Assembly (NCBI GenBank): GCA_937906455.1
Contig: CALCYT010000021.1
Span: forward strand, 1-52,683
DNA: 52,683 nucleotides
DNA from: an uncultured Bacteroidales bacterium
Lineage (GTDB): Bacteria > Bacteroidota > Bacteroidia > Bacteroidales > F082
Direction of reading: 5' to 3'
Shown: in pieces, positions 34,041-41,188 of the stretch
Numbering within the stretch: position 1 is the stretch's first letter
How the letters are laid out: each line of letters starts with the position of its first letter
Notes under the pieces: model-generated
The model's input: only the letters and a program-made list of their open reading frames with translations
The model's database searches: none
What the model was told of the DNA's origin: nothing
Program-made: the position numbers and the translations under genes

Positions 34041-34839
34041 GCCTGACGGGGCTGAAATGACATTCGGCGAGCATCTCGATGAGCTGCGTAAAGTGTTGCT
34101 GCACATCGGGATAGCTTTTCTTTTGCTGTTTGTCGTACTCTTCACGTTTTTCAAAGGCGACATCATCAACATGGTGTTTTATCCATCCGAAAGCGATTTC
34201 ATGACAAACAGATTGTTTGCCAATCTTGCTGACCTGACGGGCTCGGAAGTGCTTAGAATCAACGCTAAGCCATTGGATATCTACAACAACAAGATTGCGG
34301 GACAGTTTATGCTTCACATCAAGGCGTCGGCGGTGGGCGCGCTCGTGTTAGCGTTTCCTTACATCATAGCACAGCTTTGGGGCTTCATACGGCCGGCTCT
34401 GTCGAAGGAGACTCAACGTCGCACACGCCTGATAGTGTGGAAGATAGTGTTCTGGTTCTTCCTCGGCGTGGCGTTCAGCTATTTCATCATAGTACCTCTC
34501 GGAATCAACTTTTTGGCAAATTATGATGCCAACGGGAGCATACAAAACATCATTGACGTGAGCTCGTATGTCAGCACGGTACTCGGCGTGTGTCTCGCAG
34601 GCGGTTTGGTGTTCCAGCTGCCTCTTCTGATACGTCTGCTGGCATCGGTGGGCATGGTATCGTCAGAGTGGCTGCGCAAAAACCGAAAAATAGCCATCGT
34701 GGTGCTGCTGGCGCTGTCGGCACTAATCACACCGCCCGATGTCATGAGCCAGCTCCTGATTTTTGTGCCGTTTTACATTTTATACGAATACGGAATTAAG
34801 ATAGCGAAAAATATTGAAAAGCAAGATGCAGTTAGATAG
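34021..34839 (+). CDS. tatC: Sec-independent translocase subunit TatC
   Basis: This 272-residue protein has six membrane helices and the conserved MTFGEHLDELRKVLL near the N-terminus, which binds the twin-arginine signal peptide. FIRPALSKETQRR and FSYFIIVPLGINFL are also family features. I choose the ATG at 34021, just behind AAGAAGG and overlapping tatA by 20 bases. An ATG at 34057, directly at MTFGEHL, is possible, and an ATG at 33982 would lie deep inside tatA. The C-terminus overlaps the MATE gene by 14 bases. Confidence 0.92.
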   Translation: MRKKANEPDGAEMTFGEHLDELRKVLLHIGIAFLLLFVVLFTFFKGDIINMVFYPSESDFMTNRLFANLADLTGSEVLRINAKPLDIYNNKIAGQFMLHIKASAVGALVLAFPYIIAQLWGFIRPALSKETQRRTRLIVWKIVFWFFLGVAFSYFIIVPLGINFLANYDANGSIQNIIDVSSYVSTVLGVCLAGGLVFQLPLLIRLLASVGMVSSEWLRKNRKIAIVVLLALSALITPPDVMSQLLIFVPFYILYEYGIKIAKNIEKQDAVR

Positions 34840-36190
34840 GACAAGAGAATTGGAGACGAAAGGCATTGGCGCTCTGTTGCTTATGTACGCCTTGCCATCG
34901 GTGGTGAGCCAGATAATATCATCAGTTTACAACATTTGTGACCGTATCTTCATCGGACACGGAGTGGGCGCACTCGCCATCGCGGGTCTCGCCATCACCA
35001 TGCCGGTGATGAACATAATTCATGCCTTCGGAGCTCTCATAGGTGTGGGAGCGGGCGCGCGAATGTCGATAGTCTTAGGCAAGAAAGACGTCAACTGGGC
35101 GGAGAACATCCTCGGCAACAGCGTCATCTTCACCATCATCCTCAGCGGAATGGTGATGCTGTTCTCGTATCTTTTCCTCGACAAGATACTTGTTTTGTTT
35201 GGTGCCACCATCGACACCGTGGCATACGCCCACGAATATATGGTCATAGTGCTTCCCGGTATGTTCCTGACTACCATGGCGTTCAACCTCACCTCGCTGA
35301 TGCGATCGTCGGGTTATCCTACGAAATCGATGATGATACTTGCGAGCGGAGCGATTCTCAACATCTTTCTTGACGCCGTTTTCATCTTCGTTTTCAAGAT
35401 GGGGATAGCAGGCGCGGCGTGGGCCACAACCATCTCTATGGCGTTCGCCACAGTGCTGTCGATAGTCCATTTTCTGAGAAAAGACTCGTTCATCCGCTTC
35501 CACAGACACGGTTTCATACCTAAAGGTTATATCTTCAAGAACATCTTCATGATAGGGATGAGCCCGTTCCTGATGAACGTGGCGGCGGCCGGCGTGGTGG
35601 CGATTCTTAACAAACAGCTTATCCGTTATGGCGGCGATATGGCGGTGGGAGCCTATGGCATCACCAATAGCTACATGAACCTCATGGTACTCCTCATCCT
35701 CGGGGTGTGTACGGGTATGCAGCCCATAGCAGGCTATAATTATGGGGCGGGACATCCCGACAGACTTAAACAGGTGTATGTGCTTACCATGAAAGTGTGC
35801 TTGGCGATAGGCATAGTGGCGTCGGTATTAGGCTGCGCGATGCCGCGAATCATCTCCATGGCGTTCACCACCGACGGCACCTTGCTCGACATCAGCCAGA
35901 TGGCGTTGCCTTACATCTCGGTGATGACACCGCTGATAGCCTTCACCATAGTGAATTCTAACTTCTTCCAAAGCATCGACAAGCCTTGGATCGCCATCGT
36001 GACGAGCCTCTCGCGTCAGGTCATCTTCCTCATCCCGATGATGTATCTGATGCCGGTGATTTACCGAGATCTCGGTCTCGACAGCCTCGCCGGAGTGTTT
36101 TGCTCATGCACTGTCTCTGATGTCTTTGGCGCAATCCTGGCTTTCATTCTGCTGCTGACCCAGCGGAAAGTGTTTAAACAACAAATGTGA
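34826..36190 (+). CDS. MATE-family multidrug/Na+ antiporter
   Basis: This 454-residue protein has about 12 membrane helices in two homologous halves. The N-terminal segment IGALLLMYALPSVVSQIISSVYNICDRIFIGHGVGALAIAGL is typical of MATE exporters (NorM/DinF-like). It would export cationic drugs or dyes with H+ or Na+ influx. The ATG at 34826 inside the tatC end is preferred over a TTG at 34814. It is likely co-transcribed with tatA-tatC; whether this has meaning is unknown. Confidence 0.9.
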   Translation: MQLDRTRELETKGIGALLLMYALPSVVSQIISSVYNICDRIFIGHGVGALAIAGLAITMPVMNIIHAFGALIGVGAGARMSIVLGKKDVNWAENILGNSVIFTIILSGMVMLFSYLFLDKILVLFGATIDTVAYAHEYMVIVLPGMFLTTMAFNLTSLMRSSGYPTKSMMILASGAILNIFLDAVFIFVFKMGIAGAAWATTISMAFATVLSIVHFLRKDSFIRFHRHGFIPKGYIFKNIFMIGMSPFLMNVAAAGVVAILNKQLIRYGGDMAVGAYGITNSYMNLMVLLILGVCTGMQPIAGYNYGAGHPDRLKQVYVLTMKVCLAIGIVASVLGCAMPRIISMAFTTDGTLLDISQMALPYISVMTPLIAFTIVNSNFFQSIDKPWIAIVTSLSRQVIFLIPMMYLMPVIYRDLGLDSLAGVFCSCTVSDVFGAILAFILLLTQRKVFKQQM

Positions 36191-36240
36191 TGTTCTCTGG
36201 TTTACATAAATATACGCCGCCTTCCCTGACAACGTCCCCC

Positions 36241-36275
36241 TCTAAAGTCTAAGGTCTAAAGTCTAAAGTCTAACA
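36241..36275. repeat. 7-bp tandem repeat downstream of tRNA-Ala
   Basis: Five consecutive heptamers of TCTAAAG (one TCTAAGG). Together with the tRNA and the repeat at 36433 it makes up the 309-bp space between the MATE gene and the ORF frame at 36501. The piece 36191-36240 shows nothing recognisable. Confidence 0.85.
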
Positions 36276-36277
36276 AG

Positions 36278-36350
36278 TGGAGGATACCGGACTCGAACCG
36301 GCCACCTTTAGATTGCGAACCTAACGCTCTACCAGATGAGCTAAACCCCC
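36278..36350 (-). tRNA. tRNA-Ala (CGC anticodon)
   Basis: A 73-nt cloverleaf on the minus strand: acceptor GGGGGTT with ATCCTCC, D arm GCTC/GAGC, anticodon loop TTCGCAA (CGC), T arm GCCGG/CCGGT with loop TTCGAGT, discriminator A, no encoded CCA. The acceptor contains G3-U70, the alanine identity pair, which confirms the anticodon reading. A T6-T67 mismatch weakens the acceptor stem slightly. Confidence 0.88.
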
Positions 36351-36366
36351 ATCGCTTTTTGCGCTG

Positions 36367-36374
36367 CAAAATTA
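36367..36374 (-). promoter_or_regulatory. -7 box of tRNA-Ala
   Basis: TAATTTTG on the minus strand, 17 bases before the mature tRNA, within the same sequence context as the promoter of the CAU tRNA. Confidence 0.6.
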
Positions 36375-36432
36375 CAAAATTTTTTAATTCATCACCATTT
36401 TTTATAAAAAATATTTACCTGTGAACCATTAA

Positions 36433-36480
36433 AATCTATTATCTATTATCTTTTATCTATTATCTATTATCTGTTATCTA
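36433..36480. repeat. 7-bp tandem repeat upstream of the choline-kinase-like gene
   Basis: Six or more heptamers of TCTATTA / TCTTTTA / TCTGTTA type end nine bases before the -7 box. They could place a phased AT-rich stretch at the upstream promoter region. Confidence 0.85.
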
Positions 36481-36488
36481 AAAAATCG

Positions 36489-36496
36489 TATCTTTG
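36489..36496 (+). promoter_or_regulatory. -7 box of the choline-kinase-like gene
   Basis: TATCTTTG, 22 bases before the ATG at 36519. Confidence 0.6.
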
Positions 36497-36518
36497 CAAC
36501 TTGAAAAATATTTGCATC

Positions 36519-37388
36519 ATGGAAATAGAACTTTATATCATACAAAGAGTCAATATGTTGTTGCACTCCACCGATGCGACGATTGTGAAACGTCTCGAAG
36601 GCGGGATGAGTAATTATACGTATGTCGTTGAATGTCAAGGAGAAAAATACACCTACCGCGTTCCTGGCAAGTTCGCCGAGCGTTTCGTGGACCGTGTGGA
36701 GGAAGAGGCGAATATCAAGGAAGTCGAGAAACTCGACCTTAACAACGAGACGGTTTACATGGAGATTCAGTCGGGCGAGAAACTCGCGAAATACGTTGAC
36801 GGCATCATCATGTCAACAACAGATGTCGTTTCTTACAATGAATTGTCGGTCAAGGCGTTGAAAAAACTTCATGGCAGCGACCTTAAGTTCTCCGATTATG
36901 ACGCTTTCGGCCGTCTCGACACTTACGAGAAATACTGCTTGGAATTGGGATTCCGGCATCCTCAGGAGTATATCGGGCTTCGTCACACCCTCGACGAGAT
37001 GCGCAAGTTATATAAAGAGGTGAAAAAAGTGCCTTGCCATTGCGACTATCAGCCGACAAACCTGGTGATAGCGAAGGACAGATTTTATGTTTTGGATTGG
37101 GAATACGCCGGCATGAACGACCCGTTTTACGACATCGCATGTTACGGAAACGCCGGTTTCGACAAGGCTCTGTCGCTGCTTGAGGCTTACGTCGGACACA
37201 AACCGACACAAGAGGAGCTTAACCGCTTGTATTTCCACCGCGCCTTCCAGTGCCTGCAGTGGTTCAACGTCGCCATCTTCAAGGATAAAGTGGGCTTGAG
37301 CAAAGACCTGAATATGGATTTCAACGCCGTCGCCTTCATGTTCCTCGGCATGGCCAATGACTTGATTACAAATTTCAACACATTGTAA
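36519..37388 (+). CDS. Choline/ethanolamine kinase-like phosphotransferase (LicA type)
   Basis: This 289-residue protein starts at the ATG at 36519; a TTG at 36501 is in frame but too close to the promoter. The fold is APH/choline kinase. RLEGGMSNYTYVVE is the glycine-rich loop, HCDYQPTN the catalytic loop with Asp and Asn, and LDWEYAGMNDPFYDIA the metal-binding and substrate region, as in LicA and eukaryotic choline kinases. It probably phosphorylates choline, ethanolamine or a related alcohol for decorating LPS or lipids. No cytidylyltransferase partner is in this window. It is convergent with the SufT-like gene, six bases apart. Confidence 0.82.
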   Translation: MEIELYIIQRVNMLLHSTDATIVKRLEGGMSNYTYVVECQGEKYTYRVPGKFAERFVDRVEEEANIKEVEKLDLNNETVYMEIQSGEKLAKYVDGIIMSTTDVVSYNELSVKALKKLHGSDLKFSDYDAFGRLDTYEKYCLELGFRHPQEYIGLRHTLDEMRKLYKEVKKVPCHCDYQPTNLVIAKDRFYVLDWEYAGMNDPFYDIACYGNAGFDKALSLLEAYVGHKPTQEELNRLYFHRAFQCLQWFNVAIFKDKVGLSKDLNMDFNAVAFMFLGMANDLITNFNTL

Positions 37389-37394
37389 ATCAAT

Positions 37395-37745
37395 TCAATA
37401 CATCATATCGCCTAAGCCGAAGCCCTCGTCGAGGCCAAGCTCCGCGCGTACTTCCTCGGAGAGGCTCGCCGGACTCCATGCAGGCTCGAAGGTAAGCTCC
37501 ACCTCGCATGACTTCACGCCCATTATCGCACTGACTTTCTCCTTGACGAAATTGGGGAGGTAGTCGGCAATAGGGCAGTTGGGCGCAGTCACCGTCATAA
37601 GAATCTTCACCACGCCATCGTCGTCGATGTTTATTTCATAAATCAAGCCCAGTTTGTAGATGTCAACCGGTATTTCAGGGTCGTAGATGCCGCTCAAAAC
37701 GGCAATTATCCTGTCTTTTAATTCGTTTTTATCTATTTCTGTCAT
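37395..37745 (-). CDS. DUF59/MIP18-family Fe-S assembly protein (SufT-like)
   Basis: This 116-residue protein of the MIP18/PaaD fold has VLSGIYDPEIPVDIYKLGLIYEINID, then VTAPNCPIADYLP with the conserved Cys of the TxxxCP motif, and EVELTFEPAWSP. Members help mature or deliver Fe-S clusters. It lies behind sufS and sufE on the same strand, which supports this role. The exact target is unknown. Confidence 0.88.
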   Translation of the reverse strand: MTEIDKNELKDRIIAVLSGIYDPEIPVDIYKLGLIYEINIDDDGVVKILMTVTAPNCPIADYLPNFVKEKVSAIMGVKSCEVELTFEPAWSPASLSEEVRAELGLDEGFGLGDMMY

Positions 37746-37777
37746 TTTTTACGTCGTTTTGACCGTTTCTTCCCCAC

Positions 37778-37807
37778 GTCATTTCGACCGAAGTGGAGAA
37801 ATCTCCG
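37778..37807 (+). repeat. GTCATTTCGA element, short half copy
   Basis: GTCATTTCGACCGAAGTGG...AAATCTCC, 30 bp, in the 66-bp gap between sufE and the SufT-like gene. It lacks the middle GAAGCG units of longer copies. Confidence 0.8.
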
Positions 37808-37811
37808 GCAT

Positions 37812-38228
37812 TCAATTATTATTCATAACTTCCGCATAAAGCATCATCTGTTTCACCATGCTCAACAAGCCATTCGACCTTGTCGGCGACAAATGTTCTT
37901 TCAATCCGATTTTATCTAAAAATCCCATATCAGCTGCCAAAATATCAGCCGGCGTCTGCCCGGAGAACACCTTTATCAATAAGTTGATGATGCCCTTGGT
38001 GATGACGGCGTCGCTGTCGGCGGTGAAATAAATCTTGCCGTCCCTCTTCTCGGCATGGAGCCAAACCCTTGACTGACAGCCGTTTATGAGATAGTTGTCG
38101 TTCCTGTACTGCGGGTCGATGATTGGACATTCCTTACCCATCTCGATGAGCATCGCATAACGATCCATCCAGTCGTCAAACATCGAGAACTCATCGACTA
38201 TTGAATCTTGTATTTCTTTTATTGTCAT
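37812..38228 (-). CDS. sufE: Fe-S assembly sulfur-transfer protein SufE
   Basis: This 138-residue protein takes persulfide sulfur from SufS and passes it on to the SufBCD scaffold. Catalytic Cys is C51 in LINGCQSRVWLHA, the same position as in E. coli SufE. I choose the ATG at 38228. An in-frame ATG at 38246 adds six residues and abuts the palindromic element, so it is less likely. Confidence 0.93.
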   Translation of the reverse strand: MTIKEIQDSIVDEFSMFDDWMDRYAMLIEMGKECPIIDPQYRNDNYLINGCQSRVWLHAEKRDGKIYFTADSDAVITKGIINLLIKVFSGQTPADILAADMGFLDKIGLKEHLSPTRSNGLLSMVKQMMLYAEVMNNN

Positions 38229-38246
38229 ATTACTTTGTTTTATCAT

Positions 38247-38366
38247 GTCATTTCGACCGACCGGAGGGAGTGGAGAAATCTTTTGTTAACGTAATCAATC
38301 AAATGTCGTTGATAATCAAGGATTTCTCCATTTCGTTCCATTTCATTACACTTCAGTCGAAATGAC
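38247..38366. mobile_element. GTCATTTCGA MITE-like element, full copy (120 bp)
   Basis: The left end is GTCATTTCGACCGACCGG...GAGAAATC; the right end is the inverse, GATTTCTCC...CAGTCGAAATGAC. The AT-rich centre (GTTAACGTAATCAATCAAATG...) separates them. It fills the gap between sufS and sufE exactly: two bases remain before the sufS stop. Confidence 0.8.
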
Positions 38367-38368
38367 AG

Positions 38369-39640
38369 TTATCGCAACATTGCCGCTGCCTTATCAACTG
38401 CTTTCACAAAAATATCTATTTCTTCCTTAGTGTTATACATCGCGAAAGAGGCTCTCACCGTTCCCGGGATTCCGAAAAACGTCATCACCGGCTCGGCGCA
38501 ATGATGCCCTGTACGCACAGCCACGCCCATCTTGTCGATGATAGTACCCAAATCGTAAGGATGAATGCCATCTATCACAAACGAAATCAATCCGTTACGC
38601 TTCGGCGCCTGCCCGATGAAACGCATGCCTTCGATGCCTGAAAGTCGCTCTGTGGCATAACGTAATAGCTCGTCTTCATAAGCCTCAACTTCTTGACGGT
38701 CAATACTTTGGATAAATCTTACGGCTGTTTCCAATCCTAAAGCAGCGCCCACATTCGGCGTTCCAGCCTCGAATTTGAACGGCACCTTATTAAATGTTGT
38801 CTGCTCGAAGCTCACTTTATCGACCATCTCGCCGCCAAACTGATACGGAGGCATTTTCTCGAGCCATTCCATCTTGCCGTAAAGACCGCCAATGCCCATG
38901 GGAGCGTACATCTTATGACCTGAAAACACATAAAAATCGCAGTCAAGGTCTTGAACGTCAATCACTTGGTGCGCCATCGACTGTGCTCCGTCAACGATGA
39001 CGGGGATGTCGTATCGATGCGCCATCGCAATCATCTCCCTGACAGGATTCACCGTGCCTAACGTATTGGAAATGTGTGTGATGGAAACTATTTTCGGCTT
39101 CTGCTTGAGCAACTCCTCGTAATGGTTCAAGTCGAGGACGCCGTTTTTGTCCATCCTGATGACAAGGAGGTTGTTGGAGGAGATTTCTCCACTTCGCTTC
39201 GCTTCGGTCGAAATGACGGGGGTCCTAAGCAACATTTGTTGCCACGGCACCATGTTAGAGTGATGCTCCATGGCACTCACTACGACTTTATCTCCTTGAT
39301 TTATAAGCAGTTGTCCCAATGATGTCGCCAACAGATTCAGCGATTCGGTTGTGCCTCTCGTGAAAACGATCTCCTCAGCATGTCGGGCATTGATAAACTG
39401 CGCCACGGTCTTGCGGGCGTTCTCGTATGCCTCCGTTGCCATCTGGCTGAGGTAATGCACACCACGGTGGATGTTGCAGTTCTCGTGCAGGTAGTAATCG
39501 CGCTCGCGCTCAATCACGCACAGCGGTTTCTGCGTGGTCGCTGCATTGTCGAAGTAAACCAACGGCTTGCCATACACCTGACGGCTTAAAATCGGAAACT
39601 GTGCCCTTATCTCGTTTATGTTGAAGTGATTTAAATTCAT
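38369..39640 (-). CDS. sufS: Cysteine desulfurase SufS, with in-frame element insertion
   Basis: This 423-residue PLP enzyme has the PLP lysine K243 in FSGHKMYAPMG, and the active-site Cys in RTGHHCAEPVM near 380 accepts sulfur from cysteine. It feeds SufE. Residues 141-157 (PVISTEAKRSGEISSNN) are the translation of a GTCATTTCGA element inserted between helix LLRT and strand LLVIRMDKNG, where other SufS proteins have a short connection. The rest aligns with the family by eye, so function is probably kept. It has its own -7 box at 39657. Confidence 0.93.
   Translation of the reverse strand: MNLNHFNINEIRAQFPILSRQVYGKPLVYFDNAATTQKPLCVIERERDYYLHENCNIHRGVHYLSQMATEAYENARKTVAQFINARHAEEIVFTRGTTESLNLLATSLGQLLINQGDKVVVSAMEHHSNMVPWQQMLLRTPVISTEAKRSGEISSNNLLVIRMDKNGVLDLNHYEELLKQKPKIVSITHISNTLGTVNPVREMIAMAHRYDIPVIVDGAQSMAHQVIDVQDLDCDFYVFSGHKMYAPMGIGGLYGKMEWLEKMPPYQFGGEMVDKVSFEQTTFNKVPFKFEAGTPNVGAALGLETAVRFIQSIDRQEVEAYEDELLRYATERLSGIEGMRFIGQAPKRNGLISFVIDGIHPYDLGTIIDKMGVAVRTGHHCAEPVMTFFGIPGTVRASFAMYNTKEEIDIFVKAVDKAAAMLR
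39177..39216 (-). repeat. GTCATTTCGA element, half copy, in frame inside sufS
   Basis: About 40 bp reading GGAGGAGATTTCTCC...GGTCGAAATGAC on the plus strand (inverse orientation). It is translated on the minus strand as VISTEAKRSGEISS. Confidence 0.85.
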
Positions 39641-39656
39641 AACATTTTTGAACTTG

Positions 39657-39664
39657 CAAAAATA
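39657..39664 (-). promoter_or_regulatory. -7 box for sufS
   Basis: TATTTTTG on the minus strand, about 16 bases before the ATG at 39640. It shows that sufS-sufE can be transcribed apart from sufBCD. Confidence 0.5.
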
Positions 39665-39703
39665 ATGAAAAATTTTAACAAATTTATTTTTTATCTTTCA
39701 CAT

Positions 39704-39742
39704 AATAAAAAATTACCCCACTAACCAGTAAGATTAGTGGGG
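39704..39742 (-). terminator. Intrinsic terminator behind the OM barrel gene
   Basis: Inverted repeat CCCCACTAA/TTAGTGGGG (39716-39724, 39734-39742), followed on the minus strand by TAATTTTTTATT. It separates the OM protein from sufS. Confidence 0.85.
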
Positions 39743-39775
39743 AGAGATAAATTAAAATTATTAAAAAATGTTCAA

Positions 39776-40567
39776 TTAAAAGTGGTATCCAATTCTCAAC
39801 ACCAACTCTGAGCATTTGAGAGGTTTACTTTTGAAATTTCCTGATTCCTCCTCACTATATGGATCATATGGATCGTCATCTTCGTATTCATACGTATATT
39901 TGGCTTTAACATTTGAACTTCCAAGGGCATAGAAATCCACACCAATACTTAAATGGTCTGCTAACATTATGCCGGCGCCCGCCTTGAATGCAAAGCTTAC
40001 TGCTGCTTTATACTTATAAGTATCTGTTTCTGTCACATTATAATAGCCGTAGCCATACGTATCTTCATATTCCACTTCAAGTTTTAAAGGCGATATCATT
40101 CTCATATTCAATCCAAGACCTGCCTCGGCAAATATTCCGAAACCATCATTCACCTCATACAAGTATCTTGCGCCGAGCATAATCGGGATATTCATGATTC
40201 TTGGTTTTTTGAACGTAAATTCGTCAAAATAATCATCTCCCTCATCTTCTAAATCTGACACCCAGTCTTTCAGTTCGGAATTGTATCCGTTGTAGAAAAA
40301 GTCGGCTCCTAAAGTGATTCCGAGACCGTCAACGCTGCTGAGGGGGAAGAGAATGTCCATGCCTACATTGAAACCTATGCCTGCATATCCCTCATCACCT
40401 TTTTCATTAAGGAGTGCCCATTTGTTTGGAAAATCGTTTTTCAATTCACCGGCTTTTAATTTTCCCATCGGGAAGGCACCACCGCCGTAAAGTGCAAACT
40501 GTGCCTGTGCGAATCCGCTGACGCTCGCCAATACCAAAACTGCAATAAGTAAAAATTTTTTGTTCAT
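39776..40567 (-). CDS. Outer-membrane beta-barrel protein (porin-family type)
   Basis: This 263-residue protein starts at the ATG at 40567, which opens a signal peptide MNKKFLLIAVLVLASVSGFAQ. An in-frame start seven residues upstream is less likely. The mature part has barrel-type strands (FALYGGGAFPMGK, GIGFNVGMDILF, ARYLYEVNDGFGIFAEAGLGLNMRM) and ends in VLRIGYHF with a terminal Phe, the BAM signal. A loop rich in Tyr, Glu and Asp precedes the last strands. The function is unknown. It sits between the suf gene groups, behind an HTH regulator. Confidence 0.8.
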   Translation of the reverse strand: MNKKFLLIAVLVLASVSGFAQAQFALYGGGAFPMGKLKAGELKNDFPNKWALLNEKGDEGYAGIGFNVGMDILFPLSSVDGLGITLGADFFYNGYNSELKDWVSDLEDEGDDYFDEFTFKKPRIMNIPIMLGARYLYEVNDGFGIFAEAGLGLNMRMISPLKLEVEYEDTYGYGYYNVTETDTYKYKAAVSFAFKAGAGIMLADHLSIGVDFYALGSSNVKAKYTYEYEDDDPYDPYSEEESGNFKSKPLKCSELVLRIGYHF

Positions 40568-40623
40568 AATACATAATTTAATGTCCAATCCTTTTTTGGA
40601 CGATATTAGTTAAACAATCATCG

Positions 40624-40631
40624 CAAAATTA
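40624..40631 (-). promoter_or_regulatory. -7 box for the OM barrel gene
   Basis: TAATTTTG on the minus strand, 56 bases before the ATG at 40567. Confidence 0.5.
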
Positions 40632-40711
40632 TGGATAATTTATTAAGAATCAACATATTAGTAATGAAGATAATGCCCGAAAATCAGTCGTAAAATTCCT
40701 TAAAACATTGA

Positions 40712-40948
40712 CTATTCGGCCATACTGATTTTATTTTCTTTATAGAAATCAGAATAGTATTGAAAGAAGTCGAAATTCAAAATATTGGAAATACGTAATA
40801 AAAGTCCCGTGTCAATGTGCTGTTTGCGGATAATCTTCGACACGTTTGAAGGGTCAGTAAAGAGTTTTCTTGCGAGCCATGCGCCGCTTCGCTCCTGTTC
40901 TTTCAGTTTTTGCTGTATCAGTTTCCCTATGTGGACTTCATTATTCAT
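40712..40948 (-). CDS. Small HTH transcriptional regulator (XRE-like)
   Basis: A 78-residue protein. HIGKLIQQKLKEQERSGAWLARKLFTDPSNVSKIIRKQHIDTGLLLRISNILNFDFF (6-62) is a helix-turn-helix domain of the lambda-repressor class, of the short single-domain type frequent in Bacteroidota. There is no sensor domain. Its own transcript seems to start near 41156 and would carry a leader of about 200 nt with a strong secondary structure, unusual in this window. A target gene could be the OM protein downstream, but nothing proves this. Confidence 0.8.
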   Translation of the reverse strand: MNNEVHIGKLIQQKLKEQERSGAWLARKLFTDPSNVSKIIRKQHIDTGLLLRISNILNFDFFQYYSDFYKENKISMAE

Positions 40949-40980
40949 AAAAAGGCGTTGAATTGCTTGGCTTATTACAT

Positions 40981-41092
40981 CTCATAGGCTCTGGAAAACC
41001 GTCAGCAATAATAAGTTTACACAATCCACGCCCTTAGACGTGAATGCAAACAAACTTATCCTCTTGCTTTAAAATTTTCCAGATTTTATGAG
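40981..41092 (-). ncRNA. Candidate structured leader RNA of the HTH gene
   Basis: Three nested helices are visible. P1 pairs 40981-40998 with 41075-41092 (CTCATA and CTGGAAAA arms, with a GGCT/ATTT middle that can form G-U pairs). P2 pairs 41011-41018 with 41052-41059 (ATAAGTTT). P3 pairs 41024-41030 with 41039-41045, with an 8-nt loop. The region lies between a -7 box at 41163 and the HTH start at 40948, so on the minus strand it is 5' leader. It matches no riboswitch class I know. It could instead be a palindromic repeat. Confidence 0.4.
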
Positions 41093-41162
41093 ATCGAGAA
41101 TAAGAACTAAGCTATGTTATAATCTATTTTTTATTTTTCTTCCTTAATTTGCTACTTTTTTG

Positions 41163-41170
41163 CAAAGATA
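41163..41170 (-). promoter_or_regulatory. -7 box for the HTH gene
   Basis: TATCTTTG on the minus strand, in the 240-bp gap behind sufD. The nearest start downstream is the HTH gene at 40948, giving a leader of about 208 nt. Confidence 0.5.
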
Positions 41171-41188
41171 CTAATTATTTTATAATTG

